Origin: Bacteroidota bacterium
Lineage (GTDB): Bacteria > Bacteroidota > Bacteroidia > Bacteroidales > Prolixibacteraceae
Direction: 5' to 3'
Assembly (NCBI GenBank): GCA_023412195.1
Contig: JAEYNZ010000035.1
Coordinates: forward strand, 1-38,595
DNA: 38,595 nt
A model generated the notes under the pieces. That model saw only the letters and a program-made list of their open reading frames with translations. It was not told where the DNA came from and ran no database searches. The position numbers and the translations under genes are program-made. Position 1 is the first letter of the stretch. Each line of letters starts with the position of its first letter. This document shows, piece after piece, positions 1 to 8,945 of the stretch.

Positions 1-99
1 CTTTGGCTGCTGCACTCAACCATTGCTCTGCCGCTGTGCCATAGAGGGAATAAAAGGGGGATTGAGGCACAGGCTCTCTGGTTGTAAAATCTCTCTTCT
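1..99. other. window edge, no gene seen
   Basis: No coding sequence is supported here. The only notable feature is the string gggggattgaggca near positions 55-69, which recurs near 8763-8777 in the repeat-rich gap. It is probably the end of a dispersed intergenic repeat lying downstream of the hybrid kinase gene. Confidence 0.4.
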
Positions 100-2409
100 T
101 TATTTTAATAATTGTGTGGGTCTTTTATCATATAAGCATTTGTTGATCACGTAAAATAATTTTTTCCAGTCAACCGGTTTCGTTATATAGTCATCACAAC
201 CCGCACTGAGCGCTTTTTCTTTATCCCCGGCCAGTGTACATGCAGTTTGGGCAATGATCTTAATATGATTGTTTAAATCCTTTATTCTACGGGCAGCAAT
301 AAAACCATTCATTCCTGGCATTTTTAAATCAAGAAGGACAATGTCAATATCCGGATTGGCTGAAACCAAATCAACTGCCTGTTCCCCATTTCTGGCAAAC
401 AACAGTTCTGCACACTTGTCTCTAAGCATCAGTTTGTAAAGTACCGAAGCAGGATGATCATCTTCAACAACCAAAACCTTCAGGTTTTCCGGAAGCCTGA
501 TACTGTTGTCATTAATCCCGGCCTGCTCTGCCATAACTTTCTTTGCTGTATTGCATGGCAAAGAAAAAAAGAAAGTGGAACCTGAACCGGGTTTTGATTC
601 TACATTAATATCTCCACCCATCAGGATGGAATATGATTTGGCTATTGCCAAACCAAGGCCGGTGCCTTCATACAACCTGCCCATGCTCATATCGGCCTGT
701 ACAAACCGGTCAAATATAACCTCCAGCTTGTTCTCCGGAATGCCTATCCCTGTATCTTTCACAGCTACCGTAAGCATATTTCCCCCCATGTCCAGCTTAA
801 CTGTCACATAGCCCCTGAGGGTAAACTTAACGGCATTTTTCAATAGATTTGTAATGATGGAATCGAATTTTGGAACATCTGTATAAATAACCCTTTCATC
901 TTCATGAAGATTATCTTCCAGTATCATTTCCAGGTTTTTCTTATGGGCATCTGGTTCAAAGAATTGCATAAGTTTGATGATATGTTCGCTGACATTAATC
1001 TCCTGAACTGAAACTTTGACCTGGTTTGTTTCAATTTCAGAGATTTTGATGATATCTTCAAGGGTGTTTAACATCCGGTCACCGCTTTCCTGGATAAGCT
1101 GAAAATAAGGCTCATTCTCAGGTAAATAGCTGCTTGATTCACGTATTAAATTTGAAAATCCCAGAATGCCATTCATGGGGGTGCGGATTTCATGGCTCAG
1201 GTTTGCCAGAAAAGCGGATTTCAGTTTATCGTTTTCCTCTGCTTTTTCTTTTGCCCTGATCAGCTCTTCAATCATTTTTTTCTTCTGGGAAATGTCTTCA
1301 TGAACCGATACAAAATGGGTAATCTCTCCCTGCTGGTCAAAAATGGGTGAAATTGAAACCTCTGCCCAAAATATCTCACCGTTCTTTCTTTGGTTGATAA
1401 TTTCACTTCGCCATGTTTTACCTGAAGTGATTACTTTCCATAGCTCCTTATAAAAGGTATACGGATACTGGTTCGATTTAAAAATACGCGGGGTTTTGCC
1501 AACCGCTTCCGATTGTGCATACCCGGTTATATTTGTAAAAGCAGAATTGACAAATACGATATATCCGTTTCTGTCAGTAATGACAATGCCAACCGGGCTG
1601 TCTTCAACTGAACGGCTCAGCAGCTTTAATTTGGCTTCAGTGGCTACCCGTTGGGTGATGTCTCTGGCTACCATCAGGATTGCCGGATGGCCCTGATACC
1701 TGATCGGACTTGAATTTACCTCCACCGGGATGGTCTTCCCCTGTCTGGTTGTGTGAAAGGTATGGTACAAACGGGTGCTAACATTTAAAGTTTCCTGAAT
1801 GATGCAAAGAAGCTTCTCTTCTGTCATGTGTTTATCTATACCCTGCAGCCCCATTCCGATCAGGTCGGGTTTGGAATACTCCAGAATTTCAGAAGCTGTG
1901 TTATTTACATCGAGGAGCCTGCCTTCAGGGGAAATAATCCAGACTGTTTCTTTCATGCCGTTAATCAGGTCCTGGTATTCCTGCAGCATTAAATTCAATT
2001 GATCCTGTGCCTTTATCTTTTCTTTCTTAACCTGGCCATTTTCAATGGCTTCCAAAACTGCAAATGGCAGCCTCTTTATCTGTTCCTTGATTACATAATC
2101 ATTGGCCCCTGCTTTTATGCACCTGACTGCTGTTTCTTCATTGGTCGAACCTGTCAGAATGATGAAAGGAATGTAGGAATGATGTTCCCTTACAATGTTT
2201 AAAGCACTCATGCCGTCAAACACAGGCATTGAATAATCGGATATGATCACATCAGGAACAAACTCTGCAAGGTATTTTCTGAAATCGGGCTCGTTGTTTA
2301 CCAGCTTGTGAATAAACCGGATATTCTCCCTCGCAATTTCCCTCAGGGCCAGTTCGGCATCTTCAGGTAAATCTTCTGCAAACAGTATACGTACAGGTTC
2401 GTCAATCAT
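100..2409 (-). CDS. hybrid histidine kinase (receiver-PAS-PAS-HisKA-HATPase-receiver)
   Basis: Cytoplasmic sensor kinase of 769 residues with no membrane segment. An N-terminal receiver domain spans about residues 6-125; its acidic pair is E12/D13 and its phospho-acceptor is D58. Two PAS domains follow (about 145-260 and 268-385). The HisKA motif SHEIRTPMNG carries the phospho-accepting His406. The HATPase domain shows DTGIGIP and GTGLGLAI. A C-terminal receiver (about 640-760) carries D694 in LLDLKMPG and a conserved KPVD lysine. Receivers at both ends suggest it takes phosphate input from another kinase as well as relaying its own. It is the last gene of the minus-strand signalling cluster, 10 bases after the Rcp1-like regulator. 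The architecture is clear; the signal is unknown. Confidence 0.93.
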   Translation of the reverse strand: MIDEPVRILFAEDLPEDAELALREIARENIRFIHKLVNNEPDFRKYLAEFVPDVIISDYSMPVFDGMSALNIVREHHSYIPFIILTGSTNEETAVRCIKAGANDYVIKEQIKRLPFAVLEAIENGQVKKEKIKAQDQLNLMLQEYQDLINGMKETVWIISPEGRLLDVNNTASEILEYSKPDLIGMGLQGIDKHMTEEKLLCIIQETLNVSTRLYHTFHTTRQGKTIPVEVNSSPIRYQGHPAILMVARDITQRVATEAKLKLLSRSVEDSPVGIVITDRNGYIVFVNSAFTNITGYAQSEAVGKTPRIFKSNQYPYTFYKELWKVITSGKTWRSEIINQRKNGEIFWAEVSISPIFDQQGEITHFVSVHEDISQKKKMIEELIRAKEKAEENDKLKSAFLANLSHEIRTPMNGILGFSNLIRESSSYLPENEPYFQLIQESGDRMLNTLEDIIKISEIETNQVKVSVQEINVSEHIIKLMQFFEPDAHKKNLEMILEDNLHEDERVIYTDVPKFDSIITNLLKNAVKFTLRGYVTVKLDMGGNMLTVAVKDTGIGIPENKLEVIFDRFVQADMSMGRLYEGTGLGLAIAKSYSILMGGDINVESKPGSGSTFFFSLPCNTAKKVMAEQAGINDNSIRLPENLKVLVVEDDHPASVLYKLMLRDKCAELLFARNGEQAVDLVSANPDIDIVLLDLKMPGMNGFIAARRIKDLNNHIKIIAQTACTLAGDKEKALSAGCDDYITKPVDWKKLFYVINKCLYDKRPTQLLK

Positions 2410-2419
2410 GATAATTATT

Positions 2420-2863
2420 TTAATGCGGATACTGGTTCAATAAAAGCCAGTAAAGCCCCAGGTCACGTACTGCTTCAACAAATTTTGAAAAGTCGACAGG
2501 CTTAACCATATAACTGTTTACGCCAAGCTGGTAACTTTTAATGATATCGGTTTCTTCCTTTGAGGAAGTCAGAATGATGACGGGAATAATTTTAGTATCC
2601 GGGTTGTTTTTAATAACACTAAGAACTTCGAGTCCGTCAACTTTTGGCAATTTAAGGTCGAGCAGGACCATTTTAGGATAAATTCGCCTGTCGCGGCTGC
2701 TGAATTTTCCCATTGCAAAAATGAAATCAAGGGCCTGCTGTCCGTCTTCAACAACCAGGACTTTGTTTGTAAGCTTGTTCTTTTTAAATGCCCTTATTGC
2801 CATTTCAGCATCATTGGGATTGTCTTCAACTATAAGAATTTCAATGTCGTTTAAATATTCCAT
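2420..2863 (-). CDS. Rcp1-like single-domain response regulator
   Basis: A stand-alone CheY-like receiver of 147 residues. It shows the acidic pair E13/D14, phospho-acceptor D69 in VLLDLKLP, T99 in ILTSS and K121 in VKPV. The motif EDNPNDAEM near the N-terminus and the long loop before the phospho-acceptor are typical of the Rcp1 family, which partners with Cph1/phytochrome-like kinases. There is no output domain, so it acts by phosphotransfer or protein contact. It lies between the two kinases of the cluster, 34 bases after the upstream kinase and 10 bases before the hybrid kinase. The upstream kinase has the HisKA sequence type (YSVSHDLRAPLR) usual for Rcp1 partners, so it is the likely cognate kinase. 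Confidence 0.93.
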   Translation of the reverse strand: MEYLNDIEILIVEDNPNDAEMAIRAFKKNKLTNKVLVVEDGQQALDFIFAMGKFSSRDRRIYPKMVLLDLKLPKVDGLEVLSVIKNNPDTKIIPVIILTSSKEETDIIKSYQLGVNSYMVKPVDFSKFVEAVRDLGLYWLLLNQYPH

Positions 2864-2897
2864 TATGATTCTGATTTTTCAATCAACATTAAAAAAA

Positions 2898-5132
2898 TTA
2901 ATTCACCGGGAGGGTAAACCAGAAAGTTGCTCCTCTCTCAGGCTGGCTTTCAGCCCATACCTTTCCGCCGTGCCGGTTGACAATTCGCTTTACAATGGCC
3001 AGCCCCACACCTGTTCCTTCAAACTCCGCTTCAGAGTGCAGGCGTTGAAACGGGCTAAATAACTTGTTGATGTATTCCGGATTGAACCCGGCCCCCCAAT
3101 CTTTCACATAAAAAGCAATTTCCTGCTGTTCTTCAAGCATTCCAATTTCTATTTTTTTTATTTCGGATTTTGAACTGTACTTTAATGCATTGCTGATCAG
3201 GTTTTGCCACACCTGCTTCACCAGTCCGTTATCGCAATGGATTACCGGAAGGTCAGAAAGTTTAAAATTGAATTCTCTCCTTTCATCTTCAGAGGCAAGC
3301 TCAGAAAAAACAGCCTCTGCCAATGATTTCATATTGACCGAAGCAAGCCTGAGTTCAGTACGGGTAATCCGGGAAAGATGTAGCATATCCGATATCAGGG
3401 TATCCATCCGGGCGGCATTTTGCCTGATAATATCCAGGTACCTGAATCCTTCGCTGTCAAGTTTACCGGCATAATCCTCAACCAGAAAGCCTGAGAAACC
3501 GTTGATGGCCCTGAGAGGGGCTCTGAGATCATGGGATACAGAATAAGTGAAGGCGTCCAGTTCGTTGTTTGATATCTCAAGCTTTTTCCGCTCTGCCTTC
3601 AGTTCCGAAGTAATTTTATTCAGGTCCTCCACCATGTACAGCATCGCCTTTTGGCTCCTGTTCAATTTTTCAACCTTCTCCTGTAACTGCATCGTTCTGT
3701 CATTTACCTGAAGCTCCAGGTTATTCTTAAGGTTTTTCAATTCAGATTCTGCTTTTTTTCTTATTGTGATATCCAGAAAAGTGATAACAGCCCCAATAAC
3801 CTGATCGGCCTGTATAACAGGAAATGAATAATATTCAACCGGGAAGCAGGTATTGTCTGACCGCCAGAAAACTTCCCCATCGGAAACAATGCCCTCACCC
3901 AGCCGGAATGCCTTGAATATATTACACTCTTCGACACTGCATAAAGAGCCGTCTGCGTATGTATGATGAATGAGATTGTGCATGTTTTTGCCTTTTAATT
4001 CAGATTCTGAATTAAATCCCAGCATCCGGAGTGCGGATGCATTTATGAAGGTACATAAACCATTGTTGTCAACTCCATAAATCCCCTCAGCAGTGGAGTT
4101 CAGCAGAAGCCTGATTTTTTGTTCACTGTCCTCAATCTCTTTTTGTTTCTCATGCAACTGACTGAGCGTTTTTTTATGCTCAACAATTTCAGCATTTAAA
4201 CTGGCTGTTTTCCTGCGTACCTCTTTTCTTAAAAACACAATAAGCAGTGTAATAAACAATATGGCAAGCGGAATAAATATAATCAGGACCATCCTCACCA
4301 TATCATATAAGGTCAGCTTTGGCCTTTCGCCAGGGCCCAGCCATTTGCTTTTTATTTCGTGATACCTGTCATTTGCAATGATAATGGATAAACCTTCATC
4401 AAGGCGGTTTAAAAGGGAATCGTTGCCCTCCTGCACTGCAAAACAGAAATCCTGCCGGAAACCGGGCAACTGAAATTCAAGAGGAACAACAGAGCGAATC
4501 CTTAATTTCTTTAATAATTCTATTCCGGTTACCCTCTGGGTGACTACTGCATCAATTTCACCCAGGGCCAGCATCTGAAAAGCTTCCTGAAAGGTGTTGA
4601 CAGAAACGACGTAATCTGAGATTGCAGATCGTTTTACGAATTCTTCTGCATTGTCGCCTCTCATGACCCCAACCTGCCTACCCTTTAAATCACTTACCTC
4701 CCTGATGTCATGGGTCCCTGTCCGCACAAAAACTGCACCATGGAGGGAAAGATAGGGTGTGGTGAAATCAAAGTCAAGTTCCCTCTCCGGAGTGCGGCCA
4801 ACCAGTGGCAGGGCATCGATTTTCCCCTGTGCCAGATCGTTTTTGATCTGATTCCAGATACCAATGCCGATTTTAACATTCAAACCGGCAGCTTTGGCAG
4901 CTTCTTTAAAAAGTTCAATGGCAAAACCATCCGGCTCACCATTTTTATTTATAAAACTATGCGGGGGGTAATCAGGTTCTGCAGAAATCAAAATGGTATC
5001 CCTTGAAAAATATTTGCTGTTTAAACCGGAATCAACTGAAAATGAATTTACAGATAAACAAAACAGCAATCCTGAGATACATATGGCTTTCATCCATCCC
5101 TGACCAACCGATATACTGAAAACCGCTTTCAT
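2898..5132 (-). CDS. transmembrane histidine kinase with periplasmic solute-binding (SBP_bac_3) sensor
   Basis: Sensor kinase of 744 residues. A signal-like hydrophobic stretch occupies about residues 14-32. A periplasmic Venus-flytrap domain of the SBP_bac_3 family follows (about 45-268; DYPPHSF, GFAIELFKEAA and DFTTPYLS are diagnostic). A transmembrane helix lies near 278-300, then a PAS domain, a coiled coil, HisKA with His534 in YSVSHDLRAPLR, and HATPase with GTGVGLAIVKR. By analogy with BvgS/EvgS-type sensors it probably binds a small ligand such as an amino acid, but the ligand cannot be read from sequence. The ATG overlaps the stop of the upstream gene as ATGA, which favours translational coupling and this start. 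A second Met at residue 14 would give a cleaner signal peptide. Confidence 0.93.
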   Translation of the reverse strand: MKAVFSISVGQGWMKAICISGLLFCLSVNSFSVDSGLNSKYFSRDTILISAEPDYPPHSFINKNGEPDGFAIELFKEAAKAAGLNVKIGIGIWNQIKNDLAQGKIDALPLVGRTPERELDFDFTTPYLSLHGAVFVRTGTHDIREVSDLKGRQVGVMRGDNAEEFVKRSAISDYVVSVNTFQEAFQMLALGEIDAVVTQRVTGIELLKKLRIRSVVPLEFQLPGFRQDFCFAVQEGNDSLLNRLDEGLSIIIANDRYHEIKSKWLGPGERPKLTLYDMVRMVLIIFIPLAILFITLLIVFLRKEVRRKTASLNAEIVEHKKTLSQLHEKQKEIEDSEQKIRLLLNSTAEGIYGVDNNGLCTFINASALRMLGFNSESELKGKNMHNLIHHTYADGSLCSVEECNIFKAFRLGEGIVSDGEVFWRSDNTCFPVEYYSFPVIQADQVIGAVITFLDITIRKKAESELKNLKNNLELQVNDRTMQLQEKVEKLNRSQKAMLYMVEDLNKITSELKAERKKLEISNNELDAFTYSVSHDLRAPLRAINGFSGFLVEDYAGKLDSEGFRYLDIIRQNAARMDTLISDMLHLSRITRTELRLASVNMKSLAEAVFSELASEDERREFNFKLSDLPVIHCDNGLVKQVWQNLISNALKYSSKSEIKKIEIGMLEEQQEIAFYVKDWGAGFNPEYINKLFSPFQRLHSEAEFEGTGVGLAIVKRIVNRHGGKVWAESQPERGATFWFTLPVN

Positions 5133-6595
5133 ATCACATAAGGTGCTTTTTTCAACATCTCAATTTCACGCTGTAATTCTTCCATCCTGAGCTCTCTTTC
5201 AATGGTTACTTCATGAAAATGTTCCAGCTCAGCCACCCTGGCAGCCAGTTCAAAAGTCTTTTCGCTTACCTGCTGTTCCAGTTTTTGCTTTAACTGGTTC
5301 AATTCCATTTCAGCCTTTTTAAATGTAGAAATGTCAAGAAAGACAGAAAAAACCTGGTATGGCTTTCCATCCTTAAACTGGGGCACAGAATTCACAAGGA
5401 TCCATACATATTCACCCGTTTGGGAATTGTACATACCCTCTATAAAATCCTTCACCACCTTGCCGGTTGACAATGCTTTCATGAATGGGTAATCTTCAAC
5501 TTTGATTTCATTGAAAGTCGGATCGATGGCCTTCCAGAGGGTATCATCAAATTTTCTTGCCATCATCTGCTGAAGTGAAAGGCCCAGTATCTTTTCAGCA
5601 GCGGGGTTGGCTGAAAGAATATCACCTTCAGCATTCTGATAAACAACTCCCTGCGACATGGTTTCAAAAAGGTTCCTGTACTTTTCCTCACTTATTTTAA
5701 GAGCTGAAATTGACTTCCTGATATGATCCTTTTGTTTTTCCAGCACTGCATTCATTTTACGGGCTATCAGTTTTGATATCATGATAGCCTTTATTATGAT
5801 AACCATTGTAAATGCTGATGAAACCAATGCAGGATTCACGATTTTAAGAATGGATGCCAGGTAAACGGTAATTCCTCCAAGCAGGGCGGGAATCACTGCA
5901 AAAGGCAAAAAATTCCGGAGCAGGTAAGCCTGCGTCGTTTTCGCAACCAGCAGTGAAAGCGGGTAGTAATTCTTATTAAAAAGAATTATGGCACATGTCA
6001 AAAACATGAAGGCCACAGAAACGGTGAATGCCATGGGTATTGCAGCATCCGTACTGTAAGCAAGTGGTGCCCCGTACAGGAAAGCCAGACAAACAACAAA
6101 TACGAAAACAAAAACGAAAAAAGTTATTCTGCCCGCAATATTCCTAAGTAGGTTTGAAGCCTTGAAGGGCCTGTTGTTAAAATTCATGCTTAAGTACAGG
6201 ATGATGCCTGTCAAAGTAAACAAAAAACCTGTTAGAGGTGACATACGCGACAGCCGGACCTCATTTAGGTAACCATACCCGGGAAAAACCCTATCTTCAA
6301 AGTCAAGGTCAAAATTTAAAAAATAACTGGCGGTCGTAATCATCCCTAAAACTATAACAGGGAAAATGAGAAAAAGGAATATATATTTATGTGCATCAGC
6401 ATCCTTTGTTTTATTCATGAAAATGACAGAGATTCCCAGAAAAATAAAACAAAATGAAGTGGTGGGTGCCATTGGGACATAGGCATTAAATATGATCTCA
6501 AAACCACTGAATCCAATAACCAGTTCACCCAACTCCAAAACTGCAGTCATAATGACCAAAACTGAAAAAGCAACCGCCCATTTTTTATGGTTCAT
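5129..6595 (-). CDS. eight-helix membrane protein with PAS domain and C-terminal coiled coil, no kinase
   Basis: The protein has about eight hydrophobic helices in its first 270 residues, resembling a MASE-type membrane sensor. A PAS domain follows (EEKYRNLFETMSQGVVYQNA and onward), then a coiled coil ending in VTIERELRMEELQREIE. It stops there, with no HisKA or HATPase domain, so it cannot be a kinase alone. I chose the ATG at 6595 (MNHKKW) because it lies 4 bases after the stop of the upstream PAS gene; an in-frame ATG at 6628 would overlap that gene. Its stop overlaps the start of the SBP-sensor kinase (ATGA). It probably supplies sensory input to a neighbouring kinase through the helical tail. 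Confidence 0.85.
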   Translation of the reverse strand: MNHKKWAVAFSVLVIMTAVLELGELVIGFSGFEIIFNAYVPMAPTTSFCFIFLGISVIFMNKTKDADAHKYIFLFLIFPVIVLGMITTASYFLNFDLDFEDRVFPGYGYLNEVRLSRMSPLTGFLFTLTGIILYLSMNFNNRPFKASNLLRNIAGRITFFVFVFVFVVCLAFLYGAPLAYSTDAAIPMAFTVSVAFMFLTCAIILFNKNYYPLSLLVAKTTQAYLLRNFLPFAVIPALLGGITVYLASILKIVNPALVSSAFTMVIIIKAIMISKLIARKMNAVLEKQKDHIRKSISALKISEEKYRNLFETMSQGVVYQNAEGDILSANPAAEKILGLSLQQMMARKFDDTLWKAIDPTFNEIKVEDYPFMKALSTGKVVKDFIEGMYNSQTGEYVWILVNSVPQFKDGKPYQVFSVFLDISTFKKAEMELNQLKQKLEQQVSEKTFELAARVAELEHFHEVTIERELRMEELQREIEMLKKAPYVI

Positions 6596-6599
6596 ACAT

Positions 6600-7253
6600 T
6601 CAGATTCTGTTGGTTGTTTTTTCCCCACTAAGCCGGAATTGTTTTTTGAGGTTTTCTATCTCATCCCTCAAATCCTTCATGCGAAATTCCCTTTCAATGG
6701 TAGCTTCCTGAAACCGTTCCAGCTCATCGACTTTGGTTTTCAGTTCGCGTGTTTTGTTTTCAATCTGTCTTTCCAGGTCAGCCTTGAGCCTGTAAAGTTC
6801 CATTTCCGTTTTCTTACGTTCAGTGATCACTTCTGAAAACAATACAATTCCTCCTATTGTACCAGGAGCTTCAAACCATGGCCTGATTTCCCACCTGATG
6901 TATTCAATCTCACCATTCTGCCTGAGAAAACTGTCTTCATCGCATTCTATGTTTTCACCTTTCAGGCACCTCCGATGAACTTCTTTCCAGTGTTCAGGAA
7001 TTTCGGGAAAGACCTCATAATGTGATTTACCCTTTACATCCATCTGGTTCAGCCGGTAATCGGAAATAAAACGTTTGCTGACAAAAAGGTACTTCATGTC
7101 CCTGTCGAACATGGCGATGGCTGCAGGGGCATACTCGATGAATAACTGCAGGATGTTAAGGCTTGCCAGAGCAGTCACCTCTGCTTCATGCCGGCTGTTG
7201 CTGATCTGCGACAACTCAGCAAACTTCTGTAACATTTCACGGTCCGCATTCAT
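6600..7253 (-). CDS. soluble PAS-domain protein with coiled-coil tail, no kinase
   Basis: A 217-residue cytosolic protein with one PAS domain (about residues 33-150, PAS-4 style, with AIAMFDRDMKYLFVSKRF). A helical tail resembles that of the next gene: both carry an ELxRLK or ELNQLK start and an xTIERExRM(K/E)(D/E)L motif. There is no output or catalytic domain. It is the first gene of the signalling cluster. Homologous tails normally connect PAS domains to kinases, so I infer heterodimer formation with other cluster members. Length and motifs are clear; the partner is inferred. Confidence 0.85.
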   Translation of the reverse strand: MNADREMLQKFAELSQISNSRHEAEVTALASLNILQLFIEYAPAAIAMFDRDMKYLFVSKRFISDYRLNQMDVKGKSHYEVFPEIPEHWKEVHRRCLKGENIECDEDSFLRQNGEIEYIRWEIRPWFEAPGTIGGIVLFSEVITERKKTEMELYRLKADLERQIENKTRELKTKVDELERFQEATIEREFRMKDLRDEIENLKKQFRLSGEKTTNRI

Positions 7254-7859
7254 CCTTACTGATTATTTGCCTGCTGATACAAACAAAAAAAAGAATTTAC
7301 CCCGATAAACTTCCGGTCCGGCATGACCATTTTCGCGGATTGAATCGTATGTATTTACTGATACTGGATTTTCAGGCATTGGTTTAAGCTGGTATTTCAT
7401 GCTATAATTCTTTCACTGTAAATCCAATGTCTGTTTAACCCCAGGTGTTTCAGACAAGGATCTGTTTAACATTCCTTCTGCACGAAATAAGAAAAAAAAG
7501 CAATGCATTTTTAAAAAAGGTTTATTCAGGATTGCTGAAAAAAAAGGGAAAAAATCCTGAAAAGAAATCAGCAAATTGCCTGCTTCCACAAAGTTCCTAC
7601 AATCCAAACCTACCTCTTTATCATTTTAGTTGCAAGATATATCTGGTATATGTCAGAACCACAATTTTCCTGATTAAGCAGATGAACAGGATGTCTGAAC
7701 CTTGATTTCCATGATGAACATGATTAACCTGATGACCATGATTGGAAAGAATCAGGAAATCATGAAAATCCTTTAATCATATCTGTTAAATAAGAATATT
7801 AACCACTGTAATACCTTTAATTTTGTAATCTTCTGCATCCCTTCATCGGAGCGTCCTAA

Positions 7860-7896
7860 CCCTCTCCGTGTTGGAGAGGGCCGACCGTAAGGTCGG
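7860..7896. repeat. double hairpin of a dispersed intergenic repeat
   Basis: Two adjacent perfect hairpins. CCCTCTCC-gtgtt-GGAGAGGG occupies 7860-7880 and CCGACC-gtaa-GGTCGG occupies 7881-7896, followed by gggtgaggg. A shorter relative built on CTCTCC/GGAGAG is at 27871-27897. This pattern is typical of small dispersed intergenic repeats; no gene lies close enough for a clear terminator role. Confidence 0.6.
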
Positions 7897-8110
7897 GGGT
7901 GAGGGAACTGCCGGGAATGGTGAAGGTCCCGTTAGAATAGCGTTGAAGAATGGTCCCTGCAATTGTATAATATCAGGATCAGCCTCTGCTTTATTTGAAC
8001 CACAGCCCACCGGGCCTTTAACTTTCCAATGTCAAAGATTCTTATCATATTGCCAGGGAGACTTGAACCATCTATCCGGATGTAAATGAACAGATTGTTG
8101 AAGCAGAAAT

Positions 8111-8497
8111 GGGGCTAAAGCCCTGCTGTATTGTTAACTATGTATCCGTTGGCTGAAGCCAACGGCAATGTCTGAAATCAAGAGGATTGGATAAAATTTC
8201 CGTTGGATTTATCCAAAGGTTGCAGTGAACATAATACGTGAGGCTTTAGCCACATTTGAGATTTGAAAAAAGCCAATATGCATAGGATATCAGTATCTTT
8301 TGGCTGAAGCCTGCGGCAATGTTTGAAATAAACATGCTTTGGCTGAAGCCAGTGGCAGTGATTGAATCAGTATGATTTGACTAAAGCCGGCAATGCAGGC
8401 GGAAAACTCTTAATACTTTAGGATGGATTGGAAATTTCCGTTGGATTTATCCAACGGTCACAGCGAGCATGATACGTGAGGCTTTTAGCCACATTCT
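8111..8497. repeat. REP-like palindrome cluster (GGCTxxAGCC family)
   Basis: At least seven short palindromes share a GGCT-AGCC core. The best are CCGTTGGCTGAAGCCAACGG (8146-8165) and CCGTTGGATTTATCCAACGG (8438-8457). A composite unit of about 70 bp, ATTGGA(..)AAATTTCCGTTGG through GAGGCTTTAGCCACATT, is present twice (about 8187-8257 and 8427-8496). The C:G to A:T exchange within paired stem arms keeps pairing intact. The same two-hairpin design recurs at 37184-37250 and 37394-37460. Such elements are often mobilised by REP-associated tyrosine (Y1) transposases; none is encoded in the window. Confidence 0.75.
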
Positions 8498-8574
8498 AAA
8501 TGTAGTTAAAGTCAAATAGGAATCCAAAAAATTGAAATTATGAATCATTAATTCTCCGTTTATATTCTATTCAA

Positions 8575-8629
8575 ACTCTCATCAAACTCACATCAAAGTC
8601 ACATTAAACTCACATTAAACTCACAATTT
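8575..8629. repeat. 11-bp tandem repeat, five units
   Basis: Five head-to-tail units of consensus AcTCACATyAA: actctcatcaa, actcacatcaa, agtcacattaa, actcacattaa, actcacaattt. A partial unit precedes them. The 11-base unit is close to one helical turn, so one face of the DNA is repeated. It is followed by the palindrome CACAATTTTGTG. Confidence 0.75.
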
Positions 8630-8945
8630 TGTGAATTTGTTCTGAAATTAATATGAATTTTTTGTGTGGAAGTTTTGAATTTATGTTATATTTAAGTAAA
8701 GCTCCTCCCCCTTTGGCCGGGACACTAAAACATAGCTCAACTGCAGGGCCAAAGGGGGCCAGGGGGATTGAGGCATAATAGTCCCACCCGGGGGGGGGGA
8801 CATCCATCCATTCTGTCGGAGCCGCATTTGGCATTTGTTTTAATTCGTGAAACTGGTGAAAGTGGCTCTGCCTGATTTTCCCCTTCAGAAGTTTCAACTT
8901 CTCATTAAGTAAACAAGCAGTAACAAGAACCAATTTCTTTGCCGA

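Larger units (their letters stand above)
7254..8945. other. gene-poor, repeat-rich gap of about 1.7 kb
   Basis: I find no believable gene here. The left part (7254-7650) is AT-rich with poly-A tracts. At 7650-7790 there is a stretch with repeated aacatgatt/aatcatgaaaatcc-like words, starting with gtcagaaccacaatt and recurring as gtctgaaccttgatt, which looks like a degenerate intergenic repeat. Hairpins at 7860-7896, a REP-like cluster at 8111-8497, an 11-bp tandem repeat at 8575-8629 and a GC-rich inverted repeat at about 8707-8758 (CCCCCTTTGGCC with GGCCAAAGGGGG) complete it. The gap separates the signalling cluster from the decayed zone. Confidence 0.6.

Noticed and set aside
8610..8933. 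107-codon minus-strand ORF
   Set aside because: It runs across the tandem repeat and GC-rich inverted repeats, has a repeat-derived composition (PPPGWDYY, runs of Gly and Pro) and no family resemblance.
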